A DNA stretch of 12,927 nucleotides from Methanobacteriota archaeon (GCA_002726845.1 PBSP01000062.1:1-12927); one strand, 5' to 3'; positions 1 to 8,289 are shown, counted from the stretch's first letter. Notes: generated from the letters alone by a model not told the origin. Made by a program: numbers and translations.

Positions 1-552
1 CGAGCGAACATGTTCGATTTTCATAAAGAAAACGACCAGAATTTCACTTGGACTGATCTTAACTTTTACAGCGCTGCAATCTATGCTTTCGGGGACCTCA
101 ATTGCCACAACAAATACGAACGCTCATGGTCAGTCAATGGAAATCAAATGCCTGTCTGCGTTCGAGACCTTGGAATTTTTGCAGGACTTGCTCTTGGAGG
201 TTTTATTTATTCCCGATACGGAGTAAATCGGTGGACCATTCGAGACACATTTCTGTCGGTTTTACCAGATGAGAAATTACAACCAGTGTACAGGTCGAAC
301 AAACGTACCTTGCTCTTTGTCGTTGTCGGTATCGTTTGCATGTTGCCGTTGGTTTTGGACGGGTTCACCCAATTGTTAACCGACTACGAATCGAACGCTT
401 TCCTGCGATTGACAACAGGAATACCTTTTGGATTTGCAATCGGTCTTTTCTTTGCTGCTGCATACAGCGCTAGACCGAACCTGTTTGAAGAACCCAATCA
501 GGTGCTGTTACCCGGCAACGTTCGATTTCAACGCCCTCTTCAAGAAGAATAA
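1..552 (+). CDS. DUF2085-type integral membrane protein (5' end possibly outside window)
   Basis: The product resembles the DUF2085 family of small predicted membrane proteins of unknown function. Numbering is from the ATG at position 10. The family-like signature is a Cys-His pair (C32, H33) followed by ERSW and then GNQMPVCVRDLGIFAG (44-59), and later DGFTQLL (117-123) with ESNAFLRLTTG (127-137). Hydrophobic segments lie at about 53-68, 100-116 and 136-153. Family members usually read CARCTG in the second motif; here the second cysteine position is occupied by Asp (C50-V-R-D53). The frame is open to the left edge (Arg-Ala-Asn before the ATG) and no ribosome binding site precedes the ATG, so the true start may lie upstream. 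It runs convergently into the thymidylate kinase gene, and the last 13 bases of the two genes overlap. The function of the family is unknown to me. Confidence 0.75.
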   Translation, partial: RANMFDFHKENDQNFTWTDLNFYSAAIYAFGDLNCHNKYERSWSVNGNQMPVCVRDLGIFAGLALGGFIYSRYGVNRWTIRDTFLSVLPDEKLQPVYRSNKRTLLFVVVGIVCMLPLVLDGFTQLLTDYESNAFLRLTTGIPFGFAIGLFFAAAYSARPNLFEEPNQVLLPGNVRFQRPLQEE

Positions 553-1889
553 TCTGGCGGAGGCGTTGACCACCACACCATCAATTGATCTGCATTTTGT
601 GGAACCGGACAGTTTTCATGTCCGCTCGTCAGAATTTGCAAACGCTGAATTGAGTTCTCTATGGCTGTTGTTACTTGTGCGTTCCTGTGTTGCAAAATTG
701 CTTCCAATGCTTGTTCCCAAGCTGCATTAGGATTGTTTTTTCGCCATCGAGAAAGTGCAACGCGAAACGGCCACATCGCTAAGGTCAGACGTGCAAATCC
801 GATCCATGAGTCCCGGAGTTTGAAGACCTGTCCTTCAGCAAATGGGATGTGGTTTTGCTGTCGATGAATCCAATTGGCCTCTTCGAGCCACTTAACAAGT
901 CGTTGTGTGTGTCGCTGCGTCACCATCCGGTGAGGCCCCAGTGATTTGTGGAGGCGTGGAATTTCGCACGAGCCAGCCATCAACGAAAGAGTACCCAATA
1001 TGGACCAACATGAGCGAGCGAGGGGATTGCTTGGAACATCTGCCTCTCGTGCTTTTTTCGAGTTCCAATCGTCTTCCGCATGTTCCATCCACTGAGCGGG
1101 AGACCGTCCACTCAACCAACCCGTGTGTATTGAGGTGCGCTCCATCGGGGCTCCAGGGAGGCGTGTTTGTTGCTGAACATCGTTGGCTAACTTATTGAGT
1201 AAGTATCTGTCAACTTTGTCTTCATCGACGTTGAGTGGAGTTGGTCGACGGTTGAAGAATGAACGCAATTCCGATTGAATTTTTTGTCTTAGTTCATCCA
1301 AACCACCCTCGTTTAAGATGGGTCCAACAATGCAACATTTGTCAAAAGGTGGGTCGACACGTATGCTTCCAGTAAACAAATCATGGAATCCTTGCCGGAT
1401 TGTTTTTTGGATTTCAGGCGTTTCAAAGTACTCTTGTTTGTCGGAACTCATGCGTAGGGTTGCATGCTTAATGCGTTCGATTGCACGGTCAGGGTCGCAA
1501 TCAATCCAGAAGACCAAATCCGGAATCATTGATGCAGAATTAACCTGACAAACCGTATCGACCCCAAGTTCACCAACCACTCCCTGATAGATGATTGAGG
1601 AGTGAATGTTTCGATCCGATACAACAACATCTCCTCGTTCAAGCCTGGGTTTAATCCACGTGTGTGAATGATCGAGCCTGTCCGCAGCGAAGAGACCCGC
1701 TTCTTGAAGCGGGGTTTTGTCGCCGTTTTTCACCGCTTCGAGTGCTAACCTACCAAGATCACTGTGACGGCGTGGTTCGTGAGTCCGATGCACTTCATTA
1801 AACGGATAATTTGATAGCAGTTCGGTAAGGATTCGAACGGCCTCGCCTTTTCCTGAACCGTCACCGCCTTCAACGGTCATGAGGTACAT
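540..1889 (-). CDS. tmk: Thymidylate kinase with long C-terminal extension
   Basis: Predicted dTMP kinase (dTMP + ATP to dTDP + ADP), a step of dTTP synthesis in the cytoplasm. The N-terminal ~212 residues form a complete kinase core: P-loop GGDGSGKG (8-15), HEPRRHSDLGRLA (37-49) matching the EPGGT-type motif, FAADR (67-71), SDRN (91-94, the DR motif) and a lid-like stretch around 144-157. Typical thymidylate kinases have 200-215 residues; this one has 449. Residues ~213-449 match no family I recognise. Within them, ~288-362 have a helix-helix-helix-strand-like pattern (EIPRLHKSLG, then RLVKWLEEANWI, then GQVFKL) that could be a winged helix; this is a guess. The ATG overlaps the upstream gene's TAA by one base (TAATG), with GAGGTG five bases before it, so translation is probably coupled. 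The kinase call is secure; the role of the extension is unknown. Confidence 0.92.
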   Translation of the reverse strand: MYLMTVEGGDGSGKGEAVRILTELLSNYPFNEVHRTHEPRRHSDLGRLALEAVKNGDKTPLQEAGLFAADRLDHSHTWIKPRLERGDVVVSDRNIHSSIIYQGVVGELGVDTVCQVNSASMIPDLVFWIDCDPDRAIERIKHATLRMSSDKQEYFETPEIQKTIRQGFHDLFTGSIRVDPPFDKCCIVGPILNEGGLDELRQKIQSELRSFFNRRPTPLNVDEDKVDRYLLNKLANDVQQQTRLPGAPMERTSIHTGWLSGRSPAQWMEHAEDDWNSKKAREADVPSNPLARSCWSILGTLSLMAGSCEIPRLHKSLGPHRMVTQRHTQRLVKWLEEANWIHRQQNHIPFAEGQVFKLRDSWIGFARLTLAMWPFRVALSRWRKNNPNAAWEQALEAILQHRNAQVTTAIENSIQRLQILTSGHENCPVPQNADQLMVWWSTPPPDYSS

Positions 1890-2710
1890 TACTCCACCTC
1901 ATTGTTTTGGAATTCATCACGTGCGAAGATCATCAATCCCATGCCGCAAAGAATGAGAAACGGTCCGAAGATGATGAAACCTCGGCTGAAAAGAGCAAAT
2001 CCTGCAAGATATTGAGTTCGCCGGTAATTGGTCGCTCTGCGAACGTTGATGGCCGCATTCAAACCAACAATTCCTGCAGCGATGGTAACGAGGGCAATGC
2101 CGGTTGAGAGGGCGACGGCGTTCTCAAGCGACCATCCCGTGGTTGACAACGTCGAATCTTCTTCAAGAGTTGCGTTTCCTTTGCTTAATGTGAACGGTGT
2201 TTGTGTTGCTCGTTCAGGCGCAAAGGTTCGCTCTATTGTATTGTAAGATTCAAGAGACACTCTGAGAATATGTGGTTTCGACTCCACTTCATTAAATTCG
2301 TAGTATCCATAAGAATTTGTTTGGGTTGTATTTTGGACATTACCCGTTTCGATGACGATCAATTCAATTGTTACGCCCTCGATTGCTTCACCCGACTCGG
2401 CTTCAAGCACCACGCCGTAAAAATCCACCACTTCGTCGCTGCTAAACGACTGATCCAAAAGTTCCGCAGGATTTCCTTGCAACAGCAACAATCCTGTGAT
2501 GATACCGAGAATACTACCAATGAATATCAAGGAGGAAGCCAATGCAAGGACGCCATTTGATTCCTCAATGATGACAAGATCGTCTCCTTGGGTTGTAGAA
2601 TCTAAGATTTCTGATTCTTTGACCACGAGTTCCTCGTCTTCGGGTTCAACCCCCGATAGCTTTTGACGAACACGTGCCCGCAAGGCATCACGGCGTTCGT
2701 TTATGTCCAT
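1889..2710 (-). CDS. Membrane protein with carboxypeptidase-regulatory-like beta domain
   Basis: A 273-residue predicted membrane protein of unknown function. An acidic, charged N-terminal region (1-52) is followed by membrane helix 1 (about 53-77). A soluble, probably extracellular beta domain covers about 95-174. Helices 2 (about 197-220) and 3 (about 236-262) follow, then a short acidic tail. The middle domain has the pattern of the carboxypeptidase regulatory-like (transthyretin-like) fold: GVVLEAESGEAIEGVTIEL, then TNSYGYYEFNEV, then a strand ending near RTFAPE. Such domains usually act as rigid adhesion or spacer modules. The start is supported by GGGGAG six bases upstream. The gene lies 67 bp after the M28 gene and overlaps tmk by one base, so it probably shares a transcript at least with tmk. 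The link to nucleotide metabolism, if any, is unclear. Confidence 0.8.
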   Translation of the reverse strand: MDINERRDALRARVRQKLSGVEPEDEELVVKESEILDSTTQGDDLVIIEESNGVLALASSLIFIGSILGIITGLLLLQGNPAELLDQSFSSDEVVDFYGVVLEAESGEAIEGVTIELIVIETGNVQNTTQTNSYGYYEFNEVESKPHILRVSLESYNTIERTFAPERATQTPFTLSKGNATLEEDSTLSTTGWSLENAVALSTGIALVTIAAGIVGLNAAINVRRATNYRRTQYLAGFALFSRGFIIFGPFLILCGMGLMIFARDEFQNNEVE

Positions 2711-2716
2711 TGTAAA

Positions 2717-2722
2717 CTCCCC
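2717..2722 (-). promoter_or_regulatory. Ribosome binding site of the three-helix membrane protein
   Basis: GGGGAG on the minus strand, six bases before the ATG at 2710. It supports this start codon. Confidence 0.5.
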
Positions 2723-2756
2723 AAAAACGTGGAATGCGCGAAAAACAACTTGTCGC

Positions 2757-2765
2757 AGTATATCC
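2757..2765 (-). promoter_or_regulatory. Possible TATA box for the membrane protein-tmk pair
   Basis: On the minus strand this reads GGATATACT, about 51 bases upstream of the ATG at 2710, within the 67-bp gap after the M28 gene. A start site ~26 bases downstream would leave a leader of ~25 nt that contains the GGGGAG site. It is therefore possible that this gene and tmk have their own promoter rather than relying only on read-through. The evidence is sequence pattern only. Confidence 0.35.
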
Positions 2766-2777
2766 GCGCACGGGGAC

Positions 2778-3953
2778 CTACCGTTTCAAACGCACGCCTT
2801 GGTGGAGAAATACAAGGGTGGTAAAAATAAGCAATATTGCAGCAAATGTCGTACCAGCAATGAAGATGTTTTGCGTCGAGGATGCGTCATCGTTGCTTGT
2901 ATGCACAGAGTCAACCTCCAAGACATCCGATTCAGAAGCGTTTGCATCGCTTGAGGAATTATCAGATTTGAGCCAAGAACCTTGACGTAATCCGAGCTCA
3001 AGCAACCTGCCAATGTGAGCCAAGGATTCTGCAGAAACCTTGTCAGGCGTGTCTTCATGCGTATGCCAATAGCCCCCCCACTCGGTTGCGTTTTCACCAT
3101 AGCGAATGTCGATGAAATCAATTGCTGGTATACCTACGTTGAGCATCGGTACATGGTCATCAATTACTCCATCCGACCTGGAAAAGTTTACGACATCCAT
3201 TCCTGGATTCCCGTCGCAGTCCGATAAGTTGTCAATCAAACCAAGTGGTTGTGCGAGTTGTTCGACAGCATTCCACAATCGATTTCCATCCTCGTTGGTT
3301 GGAGAAGGTGGAAAGGTCCGATAAATTTTCAAATCTGCATCTCCAATCATGTCCACGAGAAGGAAAGCATCGATTCGAGCGACCTCTTCACTTGTCCTGT
3401 TTTCAGCCCAAGCCTTTGCACCGAGCATGGAGGGAGTTGGCCCTTGATCCTCAGCATCGGTGAGAAGAATCCAAACTTCGTGTTCAAGGTTCATGGACGG
3501 TATGATACGCGCAAGTTCCCATAACACCGCAACACCACTCCCTCCGTCGTTTGCGCCGGGGATTGGCATGTCTGTCATGTTCGGATTCTGGTCGCGTTCA
3601 GCCCTATCTCTCGAGTCATAGTGGGCTGCAAGAACAACGATTGGTCCCCCTTCCTGAACGTTTTCAGGAACCAATTTTCCCTCGAGGTTGGTCAGATTAT
3701 ATCCCTCTCGAGAATGTGAGTCCAACCTCCAATCGAACGCTGGCCTTGTTTCCATGAACCACTTACGGAGTTCCATTGAAGCATTACTGCCAGGTAGTCG
3801 AGGGCCAAAATCGACTTGTATGGTGACTGTTTGGTTGGCAGAATCACCGTTAAATTCGAGAATTTCAACGGTTGAACACACGTCTTCTGCTGACGTAAGC
3901 GAGACGGTACAAGAGGCGAGCAAGAGCACCACAAAAACGGCAGACATCTTCAC
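2778..3953 (-). CDS. Secreted M28-family zinc enzyme, glutaminyl-cyclase-like, membrane anchored
   Basis: Numbering is from the GTG at 3953 (391 residues). A signal peptide (about 1-22, hydrophobic core AVFVVLLLASC) leads to an M28-type zinc hydrolase domain. Visible site residues are H111 (AAHYDS), D136 (IPGANDGG), E168 (TDAED), D201 (LLVDMIGD), DDH at 265-267 and H297 (WHTHEDT). The order and spacing, including SMLGAKAWA after the acidic motif and DDHVPML before the last histidine, resemble glutaminyl-peptide cyclotransferases more than classical di-zinc aminopeptidases. It could therefore form N-terminal pyroglutamate or remove N-terminal residues; sequence alone does not decide. A Ser/Asp/Asn-rich linker (about 328-360) and a C-terminal helix (about 363-383) ending in basic residues suggest anchoring on the outer membrane face. 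The GTG start is preferred because GGAGGA lies seven bases before it; an ATG two codons later, or an ATG at 4007 with an unnatural N-terminus, are alternatives. Confidence 0.88.
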   Translation of the reverse strand: MKMSAVFVVLLLASCTVSLTSAEDVCSTVEILEFNGDSANQTVTIQVDFGPRLPGSNASMELRKWFMETRPAFDWRLDSHSREGYNLTNLEGKLVPENVQEGGPIVVLAAHYDSRDRAERDQNPNMTDMPIPGANDGGSGVAVLWELARIIPSMNLEHEVWILLTDAEDQGPTPSMLGAKAWAENRTSEEVARIDAFLLVDMIGDADLKIYRTFPPSPTNEDGNRLWNAVEQLAQPLGLIDNLSDCDGNPGMDVVNFSRSDGVIDDHVPMLNVGIPAIDFIDIRYGENATEWGGYWHTHEDTPDKVSAESLAHIGRLLELGLRQGSWLKSDNSSSDANASESDVLEVDSVHTSNDDASSTQNIFIAGTTFAAILLIFTTLVFLHQGVRLKR

Positions 3954-3960
3954 TTCTTGT

Positions 3961-3966
3961 TCCTCC
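3961..3966 (-). promoter_or_regulatory. Strong ribosome binding site fixing the GTG start of the M28 gene
   Basis: GGAGGA on the minus strand is separated by seven bases from GTG at 3951-3953. The nearby ATG (3945-3947) is 13 bases away and the far ATG (4007) lies upstream of the site, so this element decides the start. Confidence 0.6.
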
Positions 3967-3990
3967 TTGGTTATGATGCTAAGAACGCGG

Positions 3991-4003
3991 GGTATTAAAT
4001 ACC
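3991..4003. promoter_or_regulatory. Symmetric TATA-like element in a divergent promoter
   Basis: The 13-base element ggtattaaatacc is a perfect inverted repeat around a central base and contains TATTAAATA. It lies about 40-48 bases upstream of the GTG of the M28 gene on the minus strand and about 56-64 bases upstream of the ATG of the large protease on the plus strand. With initiation about 26 bases downstream, it would give short leaders on both sides, each containing a ribosome binding site. One box may thus serve both divergent genes. This is inferred from position and symmetry. Confidence 0.5.
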
Positions 4004-4056
4004 TCATTTCAATGCATCAATTTGCGATACAGCATCATGTTTACCGGGGTTACAAA

Positions 4057-7000
4057 ATGTCTGAACGGCGCTCTACAAAAGCACTCTTTCTGGTTCTCCT
4101 GATGCTCACTTCGGTTATCGCTCATGGTGCAGCGAACGAAACAGAGCAAGCAGAGCATGAAACATCCGATGAAATTGGTACAGTGTACGGTGATTTGAGT
4201 GAATTCGATGTCCGTACTGGTTCGCAATACCTTCTCATCGACGAAGAGCAACCCGTCGTGTCGGCGACCTCATTCATCAAACAAGCGTGGATTGACGAAG
4301 GGCGACCAGGCGTCGACCAAATACGATACCAACCGTCGATGGCACGCTCAACCTGTTCCCAACATGTGGTCGGTGATACCCTAACGGTTCCGATCTCAGG
4401 TGGTTCGACCAATGTTTATGTGGCAAAAACGACGGCTACAGTCGCTTTCCTCGTTCAATCCGGTCGTACATTATCATCAACAGTTCTGCAAAATCTTGCA
4501 TCAACTTGGGACCAGACAATTTATCCAACCATGACGACCTACTTCGGTAAGGATTACCAAGATGGAAGAGGTCTTGCGCCACCGGACAACGACAACAATT
4601 GTCAAGTTGAAATTGTTGTTTACGACATCGACGGTGCGTACAACATTGGAGGCTACTTCTCACCCGGTACGGCGGCAACTCGCGAGGTCGTTTACATCGA
4701 TTTTGCAGACATTACCCTCGCTTGGGGAAAATCGATTATTGCCCACGAACTTCAGCACCTCCTCCACAATGCACAAGATCCATACGAAAATCTCTGGTTG
4801 GATGAAGGCAATGCAGATGTTGCGATTTATCTCTGCTTCGGAGCGGATGGGACGCTTGCTGGTCACCTCAACGGTTGGACCCAGCAATCGGATTTGAGTG
4901 TACGATGGTGGAACCAACGAAATGCCGATTACGGAGCTGGTTTCATCTTTACCATGTATTTGGCTGACCACCTTGGCGGAGGTCCTGCGATTCGACAACT
5001 GGTGCAAGATTCTGCAACAGGGGGTCTAGGTGTGGAGAACCTCGCACTCTCGCCGGTTTCCGGACAATCCGGTAAAATTGGGAGAACCATGGGTGAAATC
5101 TTCGCTAACTTCTCAATAGCTGCTACGATTGACTCCGATCAAGGAATCTACGGTTTCTCAAATCTTGTTCTCAATCCGTCTTGCGGAGGGTCAACATTTT
5201 GCCGTATAACACCAGCAGATACCAATTCGGACTGGTCGACGCCGTGGAGTTCGACGGGCCACACAATGGAAGGATGGGGCATTCGCTCGTTCAAGTTTAC
5301 ACCGGGTTCAGCGTCTCCAGCACCTTTGACACTGCGCGTCACGTCTGACGTCTCCAATTTCGATGGGGTTTTGGTTTACAAATCAACAGCAGATGGATTG
5401 TGGTCAACTCAAGACTTGGATTTCAGCAACAACGTTGCAACGGGATTAATCCAAGGATTTGGAAACCTGACCGATGAAGTTTACGCCATTGTTTGGTATG
5501 CTAGCACGGTTGCAGATTGCGATTACACATCATGTGGACCCTCCTATCCGCAGGGAACGGTTGATGTCGAAGCGGCCCGTATAACCTCTCCTGCAACCAT
5601 GATGCTGAACGGTACCACGCTTGGTGATCGTGATGGTGATGGCATTGCAGACACGGTTCAGGTCAATTATTCAATTCTCTCGAATGCTTTCTTTGAGGAT
5701 CTCGATGTGGATGTGTTGGTACGAGACAGCAACGGTACGGTGGTTGACACCATTTCCAAACGGGTGCAAGCTGGAGGCGGTGTACACGTTCCAGAAAACG
5801 TTTATTTCACTGCTAACAAAGACGATCAGTACACAATTCAATTTACCATGAAGAACATGCTCGGAGCGGTGCTTGATACAGAGACAACCTCGCCGCAAGT
5901 ATTGACCAACTTGGCACCCGTCGCCAATGCATCCATCTCAACCAATGCAAGTCAGACCTACGAGAAAATTCAGTTCACAGGTGACGGGTTCGATGCTTGG
6001 GGTCTTTCCTTGGACAACAACACGTTGCCATATTTTGACCAGCCAGTTGCATATGCTTGGGATTTTGATGACAACATGACCTCAGGATTGCGTTCACCAC
6101 TGAGGTCGTTTTCGCAAGCAGGTGTGTACAACACAACACTTCGAATCATGGATGTTGGAGGGACTTGGTCGGATGTCAGCATCAATCAAATCAACATCAC
6201 GGATAATTCAGAACCGATACCGATCATAACCGTCAACAACAACATCGTGGAAGACCGAATCGAGATTCTCACCAATCAACGCATTATTTTCTCTGCTTAC
6301 CAAACATCGGACAACGTTCCGCTGGAATATCTCAACTTCTCATGGGATTGGGGAGACGGTTCTCAGGTGACATCTGGAACGGGATTGTACACTGCAAACC
6401 ATGAGTGGGGAGATGTTGTTGGCCCCAATCAAACCTACATCCTTACACTAACGGTCTCGGATGGAATCAACATCGGACAAAAAACGATTGAGGTTGTTGT
6501 CAGTAACCGTGTGCCGTACCAAATTTTCTCCGACGAACTGACCACCTACACCTACACGCCACTCTTCATGCCGGACATCTTTACCGATGACGACGGCGAG
6601 AACTTATCCCTGAACTGGATTTTTGATGATGGCGTTAATCTCGATGGTGTCGAAGTTGATCGAAGTGACGATTTCTCTTCAACAACCTCGGCTGCTCTTT
6701 ATCCAGCGCCTTCTTGGAACACACCTGGATTGAAGAACATCACTGTAACTGTAACCGATGAAGACGGGGCAGTTTCAATTGCTGAACTCCGTGTCAATGT
6801 CATAAATCAACTTCCTGTTGCAAATTACATCGTAAAAGAATCGGGTGCAACCGGTGCGCCGCAACTTGATTTCCTGGTCGACAACGCTCAGGTGAATGTC
6901 CCTTACACTTTTGATGGAAGGACGAGTTTCGATGTTGATGGTACGACCGGCACGTACAACGATTTAACCTTCAACTGGTCGTTCCCCGATGGAACGTTTA

Positions 7001-8289
7001 GCAACAAAACTCTGCCCGCTTATTCCTTTAGCGAACCTGGTGAGCAAACCATCCAATTGATCGTAACCGATGAAAACGGTGATCAGAGCACCCCAAGAAT
7101 CATTGTTGTTGTTGTAGCGAACCCGCTCCCAATCATTGAATTGCAAATTCTTGATGCGTGGCTTTGGCTTAGCGATGACTGTGATCTTAAAGCGGAAATA
7201 GGAACGCCGGCCAGAGAATCTTGTCAATTGCTCATGGATACTGACGTGTTTCCTGAAAACGGATTACCTGATCAGTGGTCGAGAACCTTCGATGAAAACG
7301 GTATCAACGTCGCAATACCTGGCGCACTGCTTTACTTCGATTCAAGTGGTACACGAGATGGCGATCAGAAATTTGAAGGAAAATATGTACCTCTTGAACA
7401 AGAATCGCCTGATTGGAATGGCCTCTTGGAGTACACTTGGGACTTTGGCGATGCGACACCAATCGTACATGAACCAAAGCCATGGCATTCCTATGAGCGA
7501 CCTGGTTTGTATACCGTAAAACTCACCGTTCGTGATGCGTTTGGAACTGGCGATGTCACGCGTGCCGAATTTAAGATTCATATCGATTCACCTCCTGAAA
7601 TAGGTGCTATTGATTTGCCAGATGAAATTTATGAAGATTTTACATCCGCTGTTACTGTAAATGTATCAGATGCCGAATCACTATCAGATCTCGTGTTCTA
7701 TAGAGATACAAACGTCCTCGATGGTTCGAACTCTGATCGTGATGATACCATCAGCAACGATTTGGTAGTTAAATGGGAAAAAGACATTCTTACCGATGCA
7801 GATGGGGACGGTATTCCTGACAACGACTGGTTCCAAAGCAATGAAACACGTTTCAATTTGGCGGAAGTTGTTTGGGACGACCCAACGGAAGCGATTCTCA
7901 AGGTGGAAGTGTGTGATGGAATGGGGTTGTGCGATGAAGCGCAGATCGATGTGTCGGTGTTGCCAGAGCAAGACGCAGATCCCTCGCTCTCAGATTTTAG
8001 TCTGGATGAATGGAAATCCTGGATGTCGGACGCTGGAAGTGATGCACTGGGCTATATTGCATTGATATTAGCCGCACTAATTCTAGGGTGGCTGGTCATG
8101 CGACAACCGAATGAAATCGAGGAAGAAGCAAAACAGAGTGCAGAAACATATGAGGTCGAACATGCCGATGATGGCGGATTGCTGGGTATGGATCATCATG
8201 CACCTCCGCCAGCTCCGAAGATTCTTTCCAAACAAGAACGAAGAAACGACGAAAGTGGCTACATACGTCCATTACGCCGACGCGAGTAA
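4057..8289 (+). CDS. Large secreted HELQH metalloprotease with PKD-like repeats and C-terminal membrane anchor
   Basis: Predicted 1410-residue surface protease. A signal peptide (about 1-25, KALFLVLLMLTSVIAHG) precedes a gluzincin-type zinc site: H230-E231-L-Q-H234 and, fifteen residues on, E250 in WLDEGNAD. This arrangement is reminiscent of the M30 (hyicolysin) group, though the family assignment is tentative. A beta-rich region (about 395-515) and a D-x-D-x-D Ca-binding-like loop (D524-D532) follow. Five PKD-like domains lie at roughly 620-713, 720-817, 818-918, 919-1022 and 1023-1178, with WDFDD, WDWGDG, WIFDDG, WSFPDG and WDFGD signatures; the fifth has a large insertion. A further Ig-like region holds a second Ca-like loop (D1247-D1255). 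A membrane helix (1330-1348) and a charged ~60-residue cytoplasmic tail end the protein. The ATG at 4057 is chosen because it gives the signal peptide and has GGGG seven bases upstream; the frame is open further upstream, but that part overlaps the M28 gene. Confidence 0.9.
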   Translation: MSERRSTKALFLVLLMLTSVIAHGAANETEQAEHETSDEIGTVYGDLSEFDVRTGSQYLLIDEEQPVVSATSFIKQAWIDEGRPGVDQIRYQPSMARSTCSQHVVGDTLTVPISGGSTNVYVAKTTATVAFLVQSGRTLSSTVLQNLASTWDQTIYPTMTTYFGKDYQDGRGLAPPDNDNNCQVEIVVYDIDGAYNIGGYFSPGTAATREVVYIDFADITLAWGKSIIAHELQHLLHNAQDPYENLWLDEGNADVAIYLCFGADGTLAGHLNGWTQQSDLSVRWWNQRNADYGAGFIFTMYLADHLGGGPAIRQLVQDSATGGLGVENLALSPVSGQSGKIGRTMGEIFANFSIAATIDSDQGIYGFSNLVLNPSCGGSTFCRITPADTNSDWSTPWSSTGHTMEGWGIRSFKFTPGSASPAPLTLRVTSDVSNFDGVLVYKSTADGLWSTQDLDFSNNVATGLIQGFGNLTDEVYAIVWYASTVADCDYTSCGPSYPQGTVDVEAARITSPATMMLNGTTLGDRDGDGIADTVQVNYSILSNAFFEDLDVDVLVRDSNGTVVDTISKRVQAGGGVHVPENVYFTANKDDQYTIQFTMKNMLGAVLDTETTSPQVLTNLAPVANASISTNASQTYEKIQFTGDGFDAWGLSLDNNTLPYFDQPVAYAWDFDDNMTSGLRSPLRSFSQAGVYNTTLRIMDVGGTWSDVSINQINITDNSEPIPIITVNNNIVEDRIEILTNQRIIFSAYQTSDNVPLEYLNFSWDWGDGSQVTSGTGLYTANHEWGDVVGPNQTYILTLTVSDGINIGQKTIEVVVSNRVPYQIFSDELTTYTYTPLFMPDIFTDDDGENLSLNWIFDDGVNLDGVEVDRSDDFSSTTSAALYPAPSWNTPGLKNITVTVTDEDGAVSIAELRVNVINQLPVANYIVKESGATGAPQLDFLVDNAQVNVPYTFDGRTSFDVDGTTGTYNDLTFNWSFPDGTFSNKTLPAYSFSEPGEQTIQLIVTDENGDQSTPRIIVVVVANPLPIIELQILDAWLWLSDDCDLKAEIGTPARESCQLLMDTDVFPENGLPDQWSRTFDENGINVAIPGALLYFDSSGTRDGDQKFEGKYVPLEQESPDWNGLLEYTWDFGDATPIVHEPKPWHSYERPGLYTVKLTVRDAFGTGDVTRAEFKIHIDSPPEIGAIDLPDEIYEDFTSAVTVNVSDAESLSDLVFYRDTNVLDGSNSDRDDTISNDLVVKWEKDILTDADGDGIPDNDWFQSNETRFNLAEVVWDDPTEAILKVEVCDGMGLCDEAQIDVSVLPEQDADPSLSDFSLDEWKSWMSDAGSDALGYIALILAALILGWLVMRQPNEIEEEAKQSAETYEVEHADDGGLLGMDHHAPPPAPKILSKQERRNDESGYIRPLRRRE

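Noticed and set aside
2201..2560. 119-codon open frame antisense to the three-helix membrane protein
   Set aside because: The opposite strand gives a coherent membrane protein with helices and a beta domain, whereas this frame gives no recognisable protein.
3954..4007. Upstream ATG (4007) for the M28 gene
   Set aside because: The added 18 residues precede the signal peptide with a charged stretch, and the strong GGAGGA site lies downstream of that ATG, pointing to GTG at 3953.
3688..4056. In-frame upstream extension of the large protease gene (123 extra codons)
   Set aside because: It lies antisense to the M28 gene's signal-peptide and N-terminal region, would bury the clear signal peptide in mid-protein, and has no ribosome binding site at its ATG; the start at 4057 fits better.
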